Shown: in pieces, positions 1 through 9,400 of the stretch
Layout of the letters: every line of letters starts with the position of its first letter
Position numbering within the stretch: position 1 is the stretch's first letter
NCBI RefSeq assembly: GCF_014873145.1
Contig: NZ_JADBEK010000001.1
Location: forward strand, 10,354,001-10,418,000
Source of the DNA: Nonomuraea angiospora
GTDB lineage: Bacteria > Actinomycetota > Actinomycetes > Streptosporangiales > Streptosporangiaceae
Reading direction: 5' to 3'
Length of the DNA: 64,000 bases
Made by a program: the position numbers and the translations under genes
The notes under the pieces: generated by a model
Told to the model about the DNA's origin: nothing
The model's input: the letters and a program-made list of their open reading frames with translations, nothing else
Databases searched by the model: none

Positions 1-1
1 C

Positions 2-535
2 ACCCTGAACGGCGACAGCAACGTGGCCTTCTTCAAGCAGCTCAAGAGCGCGGGCTCGTCCGCCGACAGCATGCCGGTGCTGTCGGTGAGCATCGCCGAG
101 GAGGAGGTCACCGGCATCGGCGTGGACAACATCGCAGGCCAGCCGGTCGCCTGGAACTACTACCAGACCACCGACACCCCGGCCAACGACGCGTTCGTCA
201 AGGCGTACAAGGCCAAGTACGGGCAGAACAAGGTCACCTCCGACCCCATGGAAGCCGGCTACAACGCGGTCTACCTGTGGGCCGAGGCGGTCAAGAAGGC
301 GGGCAGCACCGAGGTCGAGGCGGTCAAGAAGGCCGCGCCCGGCATCTCGCTCGAACGCCCCGAGGGCCTGGTCACCATCGACGGCGAGAACCAGCACATG
401 TACAAGACCGCCCGCATCGGCATCATCCAGCCCGACGGCCTGATCAAGCAGGTGTGGGACTCCGGCAAGCCGATCAAGCCGGACCCGTACCTCAAGGGCT
501 ACTCCTGGGCCTCCGGCCTGGCGGCGGGACAGTGA
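2..535 (+). CDS. urtA: Urea ABC transporter substrate-binding protein UrtA (C-terminal part)
   Basis: The 5' end lies outside the window; about 177 C-terminal residues are present, open from base 2 to TGA at 533-535. The segment has the type I periplasmic-binding fold typical of UrtA/AmiC proteins: a region of the form [15 protein letters not shown], then [21 protein letters not shown] and a terminal [17 protein letters not shown], a signature of urea-binding UrtA rather than of branched-chain amino acid LivJ. It should bind urea outside the membrane and deliver it to UrtBC. The stop overlaps the ATG of urtB by one base (TGATG), so the five urt genes form one translationally coupled operon. 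Assignment as urea-specific is by family resemblance and operon order; a short-chain amide is the alternative ligand. Confidence 0.9.
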   Translation, partial: TLNGDSNVAFFKQLKSAGSSADSMPVLSVSIAEEEVTGIGVDNIAGQPVAWNYYQTTDTPANDAFVKAYKAKYGQNKVTSDPMEAGYNAVYLWAEAVKKAGSTEVEAVKKAAPGISLERPEGLVTIDGENQHMYKTARIGIIQPDGLIKQVWDSGKPIKPDPYLKGYSWASGLAAGQ

Positions 536-1383
536 TGCCGGCCTTCCTCAACCAGCTCCCCATCGGCCTGTCCATCGGGGCGGTGCTGCTGCTCATCGCG
601 CTCGGGCTGACGTTCACGTTCGGGCAGATGGGCGTGATCAACATGGCGCACGGCGAGTTCATCATGGCGGGCGCCTACACCGCGTTCCTGCTGCAGGACC
701 TGGTGCTCGCGCTGCCCGCGGCGTTCCTGGTGGCGGGGCTCATGGGGCTGATCCTGGAGCGGGCCGCCATCAGGCACTTCTACGGCCGCCCGCTGGACAC
801 GCTGCTGCTCACCTGGGGCGTCAGCCTGGTGCTGCAGCAGCTCGCCCGCGACCTGTTCGGCGCGCCGAACGTGCAGGTGCCCGCCCCCTCCTGGCTCGCG
901 GGCGGGGTGGGCATCCTGCCCTACAACCGGCTGTTCATCATGGGGCTCGCGATCGCCGGAGTGGTGGCGGTCTGGCTGTACCTCAACCGCACCGGGCTCG
1001 GCCGCCGGACCCAGGCCGTCGTGCAGAACCGGCAGCTCGCCGCGACCAGCGGCATCGACACCGGCCGGGTGGACATGCTGACGTTCTTCATCGGGTCCGG
1101 GCTGGCGGGCGTGGCCGGGGTGGCGCTGACGCTGATCGGGCCCGTCGGGCCGGCGCTCGGCACGTACTACATCGTGGACGCGTTCCTCGTGGTCGTGGCG
1201 GGCGGGCTCGGGCAGCTGCGCGGCGCCGTGCTGGCCGCGGTCGGGCTGGGGCTGCTGAACTCCTACGCCGAGTTCTGGTCGGACGCCTCCCTGGCGAAGG
1301 TCATCGTGTTCGCCGTGATCATCGCGTTCCTGCAGGTGCGCCCGCAGGGCATGTTCGTGCTGCGGTCGAGGGTGCTCACATGA
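535..1383 (+). CDS. urtB: Urea ABC transporter permease UrtB
   Basis: 282-residue membrane protein of the LivH/UrtB family. It starts at the ATG overlapping the urtA stop; a longer upstream reading in the same frame runs through urtA and was discarded. The N-terminus NQLPIGLSIGAVLLLIALGLTF followed by GQMGVINMAHGEFIMAGAY is the family's hallmark, with about eight hydrophobic helices following and an EAA-like cytoplasmic loop near NRTGLGRRTQAVVQNRQLA. It forms half of the channel with UrtC. The length is close to the core permease; the long N-terminal extension seen in some proteobacterial UrtB proteins is absent. Its stop overlaps the urtC start (ATGA at 1380-1383). Confidence 0.93.
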   Translation: MPAFLNQLPIGLSIGAVLLLIALGLTFTFGQMGVINMAHGEFIMAGAYTAFLLQDLVLALPAAFLVAGLMGLILERAAIRHFYGRPLDTLLLTWGVSLVLQQLARDLFGAPNVQVPAPSWLAGGVGILPYNRLFIMGLAIAGVVAVWLYLNRTGLGRRTQAVVQNRQLAATSGIDTGRVDMLTFFIGSGLAGVAGVALTLIGPVGPALGTYYIVDAFLVVVAGGLGQLRGAVLAAVGLGLLNSYAEFWSDASLAKVIVFAVIIAFLQVRPQGMFVLRSRVLT

Positions 1384-2417
1384 TCAAAATAAGGAGAAGC
1401 CTGCCTTTCGCGACCGTGTTCGCGATCGTGGCCGTGATCGCCCTGGTGGCGGCCCCGCTGCTGCTGGAGCCGTTCCGGCTGGGGCTGCTGGCGAAATACC
1501 TCTGCTACGCGATCGTCGCGCTCGGGATCGGGCTGGCCTGGGGGCAGGGCGGCATGCTCACCCTCGGCCAGGGCGTCTTCTTCGGGCTCGGCGGCTACGC
1601 CATGGCGATGTACCTCAAGCTCACCGAGGCCGGTGGCGGGCTGCCCGACTTCATGGTGTGGAGCGGGGTCGAGCGGCTGCCCGCGCTGTGGGCGCCGTTC
1701 GCCAACCCGATATTCGCCCTCGCCATGGCCGTGCTCGGGCCCGTGGTGATCGCGCTGCTCCTGGGCGCGCTGGTGTTCCGGCAGCGGGTACGGGGCGCGT
1801 ACTTCGCGATCCTCACCCAGGCGCTGGCCGCCGCCCTGGTCATCCTGCTCGTCGGCCAGCAGGGCCTGACCGGCGGCACCAACGGCATGACGAACTTCTT
1901 CGAGCTGTTCGGCCAGGACCTGGCCGAGGACTCCACGCAGCGGACGCTCTACCTCGTGGTGGCGGTCGTCCTCGGGATCCTCTACCTCGCCACCCGCCAG
2001 CTCGTGAACAGCCGCTACGGCCGGCTCCTCGTCGCGGTCAGGGACGGCGAGGACCGGGTGCGCTTCCTCGGCTACGACCCGGCGCTGGTCAAGACCGTCA
2101 CCTTCGCCGCCTCGGCGGGCATGGCGGGGCTGGCGGGCGCGCTGTTCGTGCCGGTGGTCGGCATCATCTCGCCCGCGCTGCTCGGCGTCGTGCCCTCGCT
2201 GGAGCTGGTCGTCGCGGTGGCGGTCGGCGGGCGGCACGCGCTGGCCGGCGCCGTGCTCGGCGCGGTCCTCATGGGCTACGCCAAGACGGTGTTCAGCGAG
2301 CAGTTCGCCGACGGCTGGCTCTACCTGCAGGGCGCGCTGTTCATCCTGGTCATGACGCTCGCCCCGAAGGGGATCGTGGGCCTGCTGGGGAGGTGGCGGC
2401 GTGCTCGAACTACGTGA
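1380..2417 (+). CDS. urtC: Urea ABC transporter permease UrtC
   Basis: 345 residues, LivM/UrtC family. The first helix is near residues 10-30, then the conserved GLAWGQGGMLTLGQGVFFGLGGYAMAMY region typical of UrtC. About nine further helices follow, with a cytoplasmic coupling loop around NSRYGRLLVAVRDGEDRVRFLGYDP. It pairs with UrtB to form the inner-membrane pore for urea. The ATG at 1380 overlaps the urtB stop, and its own stop overlaps the start of urtD by 17 bases, so expression is tightly coupled. The order permease-permease-ATPase-ATPase matches the urt operon rather than liv, which would place two different ATPases similarly but lacks the UrtDE signature residues. Confidence 0.92.
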   Translation: MIKIRRSLPFATVFAIVAVIALVAAPLLLEPFRLGLLAKYLCYAIVALGIGLAWGQGGMLTLGQGVFFGLGGYAMAMYLKLTEAGGGLPDFMVWSGVERLPALWAPFANPIFALAMAVLGPVVIALLLGALVFRQRVRGAYFAILTQALAAALVILLVGQQGLTGGTNGMTNFFELFGQDLAEDSTQRTLYLVVAVVLGILYLATRQLVNSRYGRLLVAVRDGEDRVRFLGYDPALVKTVTFAASAGMAGLAGALFVPVVGIISPALLGVVPSLELVVAVAVGGRHALAGAVLGAVLMGYAKTVFSEQFADGWLYLQGALFILVMTLAPKGIVGLLGRWRRARTT

Positions 2418-3150
2418 CGTCCAGGTCGTGTTCGACGGCTTCCGGGCGCTCGACGGCGTGGACCTGACCGTGCCCGAGGGCGAGCTGCGCTTCCTGATCG
2501 GACCCAACGGCGCGGGCAAGACCACGCTGATCGACGTGATCACCGGCCTCACCAGGCCGGCGGCGGGCAGCGTGCGGTTCGGTGAGCACGACCTGGTCGG
2601 CAGGAAGGAGCACCAGATCGTCCGCCTGGGCGTCGGCCGCACGTTCCAGACGTCGGTCGTGTTCGAGGAGCTGAGCGTGGTCGAGAACCTCGACCTCGCG
2701 GCCAGCTTCCGCATGCCGCTGTGGTCGCTGGCCAGGCGGCGCAAGGGCGTGTCGGAGGCCGTCGAGGAGGCGCTGGCCAGGACCGGACTCGAAGATCTCG
2801 CCGAACGTTCGGCCGGTGTTCTCTCGCACGGCCAGCGCCAGTGGCTGGAGATCGGCATGCTGCTGGCGCAGCGCCCCCGGCTGCTGCTCCTGGACGAGCC
2901 GGTGGCGGGCATGTCCAGGGACGAACGGGAGCGCACGGGAGAGCTGCTCACCCGGATCGCCGACGACCACACGGTGATCGTGGTGGAGCACGACATGGAG
3001 TTCCTTCGGCGGCACGCCTCGGCGGTGACCGTGCTGCACGAGGGCAGGGTGCTCGTGGAAGGGTCGGTCGACGAGGTCAGCGCCGACCCCCGCGTCCAGG
3101 AGGTCTACCTGGGGAGGAGGGCCAGCGATGCTGTCGGTGACCGGCCTTGA
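2401..3150 (+). CDS. urtD: Urea ABC transporter ATP-binding protein UrtD
   Basis: 249-residue LivG-type ATPase. The GTG at 2401 is used, with GGGAGG just upstream inside urtC. Walker A is GPNGAGKTT near residue 36; the Q-loop/fast-response region is RTFQTSVVFEELSVVENL; the signature is degenerate (LSHGQRQWLEIGM), which is characteristic of UrtD rather than LivG (LSYGQQRRLEIAR); Walker B is LLLLDEPVAGM followed by the switch His in VVEHDMEF. It hydrolyses ATP on the cytoplasmic face together with UrtE. The 3' end overlaps urtE by 23 bases. Confidence 0.92.
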   Translation: MLELRDVQVVFDGFRALDGVDLTVPEGELRFLIGPNGAGKTTLIDVITGLTRPAAGSVRFGEHDLVGRKEHQIVRLGVGRTFQTSVVFEELSVVENLDLAASFRMPLWSLARRRKGVSEAVEEALARTGLEDLAERSAGVLSHGQRQWLEIGMLLAQRPRLLLLDEPVAGMSRDERERTGELLTRIADDHTVIVVEHDMEFLRRHASAVTVLHEGRVLVEGSVDEVSADPRVQEVYLGRRASDAVGDRP

Positions 3151-3817
3151 GTCGGGCTACGGAAGGGCACGCGTACTGTTCGGGGTCTCGCTGGAGGTCG
3201 GGCCGGGACAGCTCGTGTGCGTCATGGGGCGCAACGGCGTCGGCAAGACGACGCTGCTCAACACCGTCATGGGCGTGCTCCCGGCGACTGCCGGCACGGT
3301 CACGTTCGACGGCCGCGACGTCACCAGGCTGAAACCGCACGAGCGGGTCAGGCTCGGCATGGGGTACGTCCCCCAGGGCCACCAGTGCTTCCCCCAGCTC
3401 TCGGTCCTGGGCAACCTGCTGGTCACCATGGAGGCCGCCAAGGTGACCAGGGAGGCCATCGACGAGGCCCTGGACGTGTTCCCCGCGCTCAAGCCGCTGC
3501 TCAAACGGAGTGCCGGTCACCTGTCGGGCGGCCAGCAGCAGCAGCTCGCCATGGCCCGCGCCCTGGTCACCAGGCCCAGGATGCTCATACTCGACGAGCC
3601 GACCGAGGGCATCCAGCCGTCGATCATCCTGGAGATCGAGGCGGCGATCGAGCGGCTGCACGCCTCCGGGCTGGCCGTGCTGCTCGTGGAGCAGTACCTG
3701 GACATCGCGCTGCGGCTGGCCGACACGTTCGTCATCCTCGACGGCGGGCACGTCGTGCGCACCGGGGCCGCCGAGGAGCTGCACCGGGAGGACGTCCGCC
3801 GCCTGCTCGCGGTCTAA
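3128..3817 (+). CDS. urtE: Urea ABC transporter ATP-binding protein UrtE
   Basis: 229-residue LivF-type ATPase and last gene of the urt operon. The ATG at 3128 follows a strong GGGGAGGAGG ribosome site within urtD. Walker A GRNGVGKTT lies near residue 36; the signature is LSGGQQQQLAMARAL; Walker B is MLILDEPTEGIQPSII, a UrtE-specific form; the H-loop is LLVEQY. The usual GYVPQGREIFP element reads GYVPQGHQCFP here. The gene ends in a TAA whose bases overlap the TAG of the opposing regulator (3814-3817), so the two convergent genes have no room for a dedicated terminator. No urease genes follow, in contrast to some urt loci. Confidence 0.93.
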   Translation: MLSVTGLESGYGRARVLFGVSLEVGPGQLVCVMGRNGVGKTTLLNTVMGVLPATAGTVTFDGRDVTRLKPHERVRLGMGYVPQGHQCFPQLSVLGNLLVTMEAAKVTREAIDEALDVFPALKPLLKRSAGHLSGGQQQQLAMARALVTRPRMLILDEPTEGIQPSIILEIEAAIERLHASGLAVLLVEQYLDIALRLADTFVILDGGHVVRTGAAEELHREDVRRLLAV

Positions 3818-6384
3818 CCCTGGGCCAGCAGCGCGCGGGCGTTGGCGGCGCCCTGGCGGTCGCCGGTCCGCTCGAACACCTCCAGCGCCGCCCCGGCCAG
3901 CTCCCGCGCCCGCCCCGCCGCGCCCTCGGCCCGGTTCACCCTGGCCAGGGCCAGCAGGGCGTGCGCGTCCAGCAGCCGGTCGCCCAGGCGTACGGCGATG
4001 CCCCTCGCCTGCTCGGCGGCGGCCCTGGCGTCCGATTTGGCGGCCTGCGCCAGGTGCGTCGCGGACAGGTCGAGCAGCGTGTCGGCCTGCCGGTGCCGGT
4101 CGCCCAGCTCCTCCAGGTGCCGGACGGCGGCCCTCAGACGTTCGGCGGCCTCGTCGAGCCGCCCCGCGCGGCGCAGCACGATGCCGAGCACGCGCTCGGC
4201 GTCGGCGGCGTCCCGCTGGTTGCCCGCGCCGTCCAAGCAGGTGCGCAGGGCCCGCTCGGCGTCCTCCAGCCGCCCCTGTTCCAGGTGGACGCGGCCGAGC
4301 CGGCGCCTGGTGTGGTTCACCTCGCGGGTCCGGCCCTGCCGCAGGAACATGCCCAGCGCCAGCCGCAGCCGCTGGTGCGCGAGATCCCACTCCCGCTCGG
4401 CCAGGTGGAGGTCGCCCTGGTCCAGCAGGACCAGCGCCTCGCCGCGGTCGTCGCCCGAGCGCCGCGCCGACTCCAGCGCCCGCGCGGCCACCGCCCGCCA
4501 GTCGTCCAGGAACCTGTGGCGCTCCAGGTAGGGGGCCAGCAGGTGCGCCAGCCGCCAGCAGCCGTCGTCGAGCCCCGCCGCGTGCAGGTCGGCGACCAGG
4601 CTCACCAGGAACGCCCGCTCGGCCGCCAGCCACTCGACCGACTCCCTGATGTCCCTGGTGGCCACGGCCGTGGCCGGATCGCCCGACACCAGCGAGAACC
4701 GCGAGGCCCGCACCCTGGCCAGCACCACCTCCGACAGTCGCCTCAGCACGCCCGGCACGGGCTGCTCGCGGGCGAAGAGCCTGGTCAGGTCGTGCAGCCG
4801 GTAGCGGACCTGGCCCGCCACGTCCACGCCGTGCGTCTCCAGCAGGCCCGCGTCCACCAGCGCCTCGGCCTGCCCGCCGAGCTGCTCGGTCACCCAGTCG
4901 GCGAAGTCGGGGGCCGACAGCGCGCCGAGCCCCCGCAGCGTCAGCCGGGCGGCCTCGGGCAGCCCGTCGAAGCCGATCGCGAACGCACTGCGCACCGCCT
5001 GGTCGCCCGCGTGCAGCCGGTCGAGCCGCTCGTGCTCGTCCTCCAGCAGGCCCACCAGGTAGTCGACCGTCCACTCCGGCCGGGCCGCCAGCCGGGAGCC
5101 GGCGATGCGCAGCGCGATCGGCAGGCCGCCGCAGAAGCGGGCCAGCCGGGTCATGGCGTCGTCGGCCGGCCGGCCCGAGCTGCTCACCAGCAGGTCGATC
5201 GACTCGCCGGCGCCGAGCACGCCCACCGACAGCCGCCGCGCTCCCGTCAGGCCGCCGAGCGAGGAGCGGCTGGTCACGATCGTCGGGCACGAGGTCAGCA
5301 GCGGCCGCACCTGCGCCTCGCCCGAGGCGTTGTCGAGCAGCACCAGCAGCCGGCGGTTGGCCGTGTAGGTGCGGAACAGCCTTTCCCGCTGCTCCGGCGA
5401 CGCCGGGATCGCCTGGGCCGGGCAGCCGAGCCAGCGCAGGAAGTCCTCCAGCACGGCCGACGGGGTCGTCGTCTCGCGCAGGTCGGCGTACAGGATGCCG
5501 TCGGGGAAGCTCTCCCGCTCCCGCCAGGCCGCGTGCACGGCCAGCGCCGACTTGCCCGCGCCCGCCTGCCCGTGCACCACGACGTGGCCGCCCACCACCT
5601 CGTCGAGCAGCTCGCCCCGGCCGGTGAAGCCGGTCACGTCGGGCGGCAGCAGCACCGGCGGGCCCGCCGAGACGTGCAGCGACACGTCGTCGTGCAGCAT
5701 GCGGTGGTAGAGCAGCTGCAGCTCGGAGTCGGGCTCGATCGCGTGCCCGCCGTCGAGCTGGTCACGCAGCACCGCGTACGCGGCCAGCGCGTCCACCCGG
5801 CGGCCGCTGCGGTAGAGGGCCAGCATGTACTGGCCGCGGAAGCGCTGCCACGTCGGATGCTGCCTGGTCAGCCGGCGCAGCTCGACGAGCAGTTCGCGGT
5901 GCCTGCCGGCGTCCAGGTCGGCCTGCACCCGGCGCTCCAGCGCCAGTAGTCGCAGCTCCTCCAGCTCCTCGCGCAGCCGGCGCGTCTCGACCCACCGCTC
6001 GCCCTCGGGGTCGACGTCCTCCAGGACCTCGCCCCGCCACAGGCTCAGCGCCTCCTCGTAGGCCCCCTTGTCCACCAGCAGCCTGAACCGGTCGACGTCG
6101 AGCTGCCCGTCGCCCAGCACCAGCGCGTACGAGCCCGCAACGGTCATGATCACGTCTTTCCCGACGAGCTGGCGGAGCTGGCCGACGTAGCCGCGCACCA
6201 GCGAGTCGGAGCGCTCGCCGTCCTCGCGCGGCCACAGCAGCCTGCGCAGCCGCTCGACCTTCAGCGGGCGCCCGGCGTTCAGCAGGAACATCGCCAGCAG
6301 GTCGCGGTGCTTCGGCACGGTGGGAGTGCGGTCCTGCCCGTCGCCGTCGAGCACCTCGAGCGGCCCCATGATGCGAAATTCCAC
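3814..6384 (-). CDS. AfsR/SARP-family regulator (winged helix, BTAD, NB-ARC ATPase, TPR)
   Basis: 856 residues from the GTG at 6384, chosen because AAGGAAGG lies 4-7 bases upstream and the protein then begins with the family's usual MEFRIMGPLEVLDG. Order of parts: OmpR-like winged helix (about 1-95), BTAD helical domain (about 100-245), NB-ARC/STAND ATPase with Walker A GQAGAGKS near residue 270 and LLVLLDNAS Walker B, a winged-helix arm, and a TPR superhelix from about residue 600 to the end. This is the architecture of Streptomyces AfsR, a global activator of secondary metabolism. It probably binds direct repeats near target promoters and responds to ATP. It is divergent, by only 34 bp, from a membrane Ser/Thr kinase, as expected for a kinase-regulator pair. 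Targets are unknown; urt may simply be a convergent neighbour. Confidence 0.88.
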   Translation of the reverse strand: MEFRIMGPLEVLDGDGQDRTPTVPKHRDLLAMFLLNAGRPLKVERLRRLLWPREDGERSDSLVRGYVGQLRQLVGKDVIMTVAGSYALVLGDGQLDVDRFRLLVDKGAYEEALSLWRGEVLEDVDPEGERWVETRRLREELEELRLLALERRVQADLDAGRHRELLVELRRLTRQHPTWQRFRGQYMLALYRSGRRVDALAAYAVLRDQLDGGHAIEPDSELQLLYHRMLHDDVSLHVSAGPPVLLPPDVTGFTGRGELLDEVVGGHVVVHGQAGAGKSALAVHAAWRERESFPDGILYADLRETTTPSAVLEDFLRWLGCPAQAIPASPEQRERLFRTYTANRRLLVLLDNASGEAQVRPLLTSCPTIVTSRSSLGGLTGARRLSVGVLGAGESIDLLVSSSGRPADDAMTRLARFCGGLPIALRIAGSRLAARPEWTVDYLVGLLEDEHERLDRLHAGDQAVRSAFAIGFDGLPEAARLTLRGLGALSAPDFADWVTEQLGGQAEALVDAGLLETHGVDVAGQVRYRLHDLTRLFAREQPVPGVLRRLSEVVLARVRASRFSLVSGDPATAVATRDIRESVEWLAAERAFLVSLVADLHAAGLDDGCWRLAHLLAPYLERHRFLDDWRAVAARALESARRSGDDRGEALVLLDQGDLHLAEREWDLAHQRLRLALGMFLRQGRTREVNHTRRRLGRVHLEQGRLEDAERALRTCLDGAGNQRDAADAERVLGIVLRRAGRLDEAAERLRAAVRHLEELGDRHRQADTLLDLSATHLAQAAKSDARAAAEQARGIAVRLGDRLLDAHALLALARVNRAEGAAGRARELAGAALEVFERTGDRQGAANARALLAQG

Positions 6385-6418
6385 GCGACCTTCCTTGGAG
6401 GAGGAGACGTCGATCAGA
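6385..6418. promoter_or_regulatory. 34-bp divergent start region between SARP regulator and Ser/Thr kinase
   Basis: Both ribosome-binding sites sit in this gap: CTCCAAGGAAGG (read on the minus strand) serves the regulator GTG at 6384, and TTGGAGGAGGAG on the plus strand serves the kinase ATG at 6419. There is no space for two promoters, so each promoter must lie within the other gene and the two mRNAs must overlap at their 5' ends. No promoter box was identified with confidence. Confidence 0.55.
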
Positions 6419-9400
6419 ATGACACAACTGATGACTGCTCTCACTCCCACCGACCCCCACCGGCTGGGCCGCTACTGGCTGGCCGGGCGGCTCGGCGCCG
6501 GTGGCCAGGGCGTGGTGTACGAGGCGTACGGGCAGGGTGGCGAGCGGGTCGCGGTCAAGGTGCCCAGGTTCGACAGCGCCGAGGCCAGGGCCAGGCTGGC
6601 CAAGGAGGCGGCGGCGGCCCGGCGGGTGGCCTCGTTCTGCACGGCCAGGGTGATCGAGGCGCAGGTGGACGTGCCGACCCCGTACATCGTGAGCGAGTTC
6701 GTCCCGGGGCCCAGCCTGCGGCAGGTGGTCGCGGAGTCGGGGCCGTACGAGGGCGACCGGCTGCGCCGGCTGGCCGTCGGGGTGGCGACCGCGCTGACGG
6801 CCATCCACCAGGTCGGGATCGTCCACCGGGACCTGAAGCCGGACAACATCATCCTCGGCCCCGACGGGCCACGCGTGATCGACTTCGGGGTGGCCCGCGA
6901 GGTCGGGCCGACCACCTCCGGGCCCATCATGGGGACGCCGCAGTACATGTCGCCCGAGGTGTTCCAGGGGCGCGCGGCGACGGCGGCGGCCGACCTGTGG
7001 GCGTGGGGGATGGTGGTGCTGTTCGCGGCCCGGGGGAGCGACGCCGTCGAGGCGGGCGATCCGGTGGCGGTCGTCACGCGAGTGCTGAGGTTCAGCCCGG
7101 ACCCGGGCGGGCTGCCCGAACCGCTCGGGTCGCTCGTCTTAGCGGCCCTGTCCCAGGCGCCCGCCGACCGCCCGTCGGCGAAGGCGGTGCTCCTGCGGCT
7201 GCTGGGCGAGCCGGACGGGGACGCGCCGGCCGAGGGCGGGGCGCCGGCCGCGGACGCGCTGGCCGCGGGAGGAGCGCTGGCCGGGGAGCTCAGAAGCGCC
7301 GCCGCGGAGCCCGATCTCGGGGCCGTCGCCGAGGAGCTCTACGCCGAGCTGACCGAGGCCGAGCGGGCGAGCGTCCCCGAGGTCCTGCTGCGGATGATCG
7401 ACGGCGAGGAGCTGCGGCCGGTCGGCCGCGACGAGCTCCCGGACACCGAGGCCGTGGACGCCCTGCTCGACGTCTTCGCCGCCGCGGGCCTCGTCACGAG
7501 GAGCGGCACCGTGTTCGAGCTGGCCCGGCCGGGGCTTGTCCAGGCCTGGCCCCGGCTGCGCGACTGGGTGGCCGCCAACAGCGAGGGCCTGCCCGTGCAC
7601 CGCCGCCTCGCCGACGCGGCCGCCCAGTGGGACAGCCAGGGCAGGAAGCCCGCCGACCTGCTGCACGGCTCCAATCTCGACCGGGCGCTGCGGTGGGCGG
7701 CCTCCGAGCGCAGGGACCTCACGCTGGCCAGACGGGAGAGCGAGTTCCTCGACGCGGCGGCCAGGCAGACCAGGCAGCAGTCCAGGAGGCGGGGCCTGCT
7801 GGCGGCGGCCCTGGCCGTGCTGCTGGCGGTCGCGCTCGGCGGGCTCGGGCTGGCCGAATATCTGCGCAGGCAGACCGTGCGCCAGCGCGACGACGCCCTG
7901 GCCAGGGAGCTCGCCCTGCGGGCCGCCGACCTGCGGCAGACCGAGCCGCCGCTGGCGCGGCTGCTCACCGTGGCGGCCTGGCGGCTGAGCCCGTCGCTGC
8001 CGGAGACGCGCGGGGCGCTCTACGACTCGCTCTCCCAGCCCGTGACCGACGTCTTCACCGACCCGTACCACGGCTCCGACTCCGTGTACGGGCTCGGCCA
8101 GGACGGGCGGGCGCTCGTCGCCGTACAGGCCGGTCTGGCCAGGATCTGGGACGTGCCGGCGCACCGGCTGCTCCGGGAGATCGCCGGGGTGGGCACCGGG
8201 GTGCGCAAGGCGGCGATCGACCCCGGCGGGCGCACCCTCGCCCTCCAGGACGACCGGGGAGTGCGGCTCTGGGACGCCGCCACGGGCCGTCCGCTCGGCG
8301 ACCGGTTCGGCGTGGCCGCGGGCGAGATGGGCGAGCTGGAGTTCGACGCGGCGGGACGGCTGCTGTCCGTGCCCGTGGGACCGGCCGCCGTCGAGCGCTG
8401 GTGGGACCTCGGCACCCGCAGGCCGCTCACCACGCCCGGGGGCGCGGGGCTGGACGCGGTGAGCCCGGACGGCCGCCTCGGCGTCGTGGCCAGCAGCGTC
8501 ACCGGCCGCGCCCAGCTCTGGGACCTGCGCGCCGGCAGGCGCCTGGCCGCCCCGCGGCTGCCGCGCCGGTCCGATCTCCTGGAGGCGGAGTTCAGCGCGG
8601 ACGGCCGGGCGCTGGCGGTCACCGCGAACCGGGCGTCCGGCGAGTCCGGCGTGACGGTCTACGGCCTCCCCGGGGGCGAGGTGCGGATGAGCGACGTGTC
8701 GGGGGACGCGGTCGAGTTCGCGTTCGGCGACAGGTTCGTCGCCACCTGGGCGTGGGGCAAGGAGCTGGTGATCCACCGGTGGCCCGGCGGAGACGTCGTG
8801 CTGCGGCGGCAGCCGCCCGCCCCCGTCCTCGACCTGCGCTTCGACGGCGACCGGCAGGCGCTGCGGCTGCTGGGCGACGGCGGGGCCGTCTACACGATGG
8901 ACGTCTCCATGCTGTTCGACCGGTCGATCAGCGGCGGCGGCGAACAGGGCCAGGTCCTGCTCGACCCGTCGGCGCGGATCCTGGCGGCCAAGGGCCACGA
9001 CGCCCTCACCCTGTGGGACACGGCGACGGGCCGCCCGCTGGCGGCCCCGATCAGGTGGCGGGGCACGGGCGCGGCCATGGCGTTCAGCGGCGACGGCCGC
9101 CGCCTGGCCTTCGTCGAGGACGACACCGTGCACGTCATCCAGGTGCCGCCGGAGGCCGCGGCCCAGGAGTTCCGGATCGCCACCAAGGGCGCGAACGGGG
9201 TCGACGCGGTCGCCTTCAGCCCGGACGGCCGCACGCTCGCGCTCTCGCCCTGGGGCGCCGGCGGCGGCCTGCCGGTGGAGCTGCACGACCTCGAACGCGG
9301 GACCTCCAGGACCGCGACGGTCCCGGGAGCGGGGCAGCTGGCCTTCCGGCCGGACGGGCGCCTGCTGCTGGCGGGCATGACACCGCGGCTCATCGACCCT

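Noticed and set aside
277..534. N-terminal extension of UrtB through urtA
   Set aside because: It overlaps the whole urtA end, lacks family text and the ATG at 535 is the natural coupled start.
1263..2996. Long minus-strand open frame opposite urtBCD (and similar long antisense frames throughout, for example 4-8 kb, 20-24 kb, 45-47 kb)
   Set aside because: High-GC DNA keeps antisense frames open; the translations are Arg/Ala/Pro-rich without domain motifs and lie opposite genes with clear family signatures.
3818..6384. Urease genes expected after a urea transporter
   Set aside because: None found in this window; the space is filled by the opposing SARP regulator.
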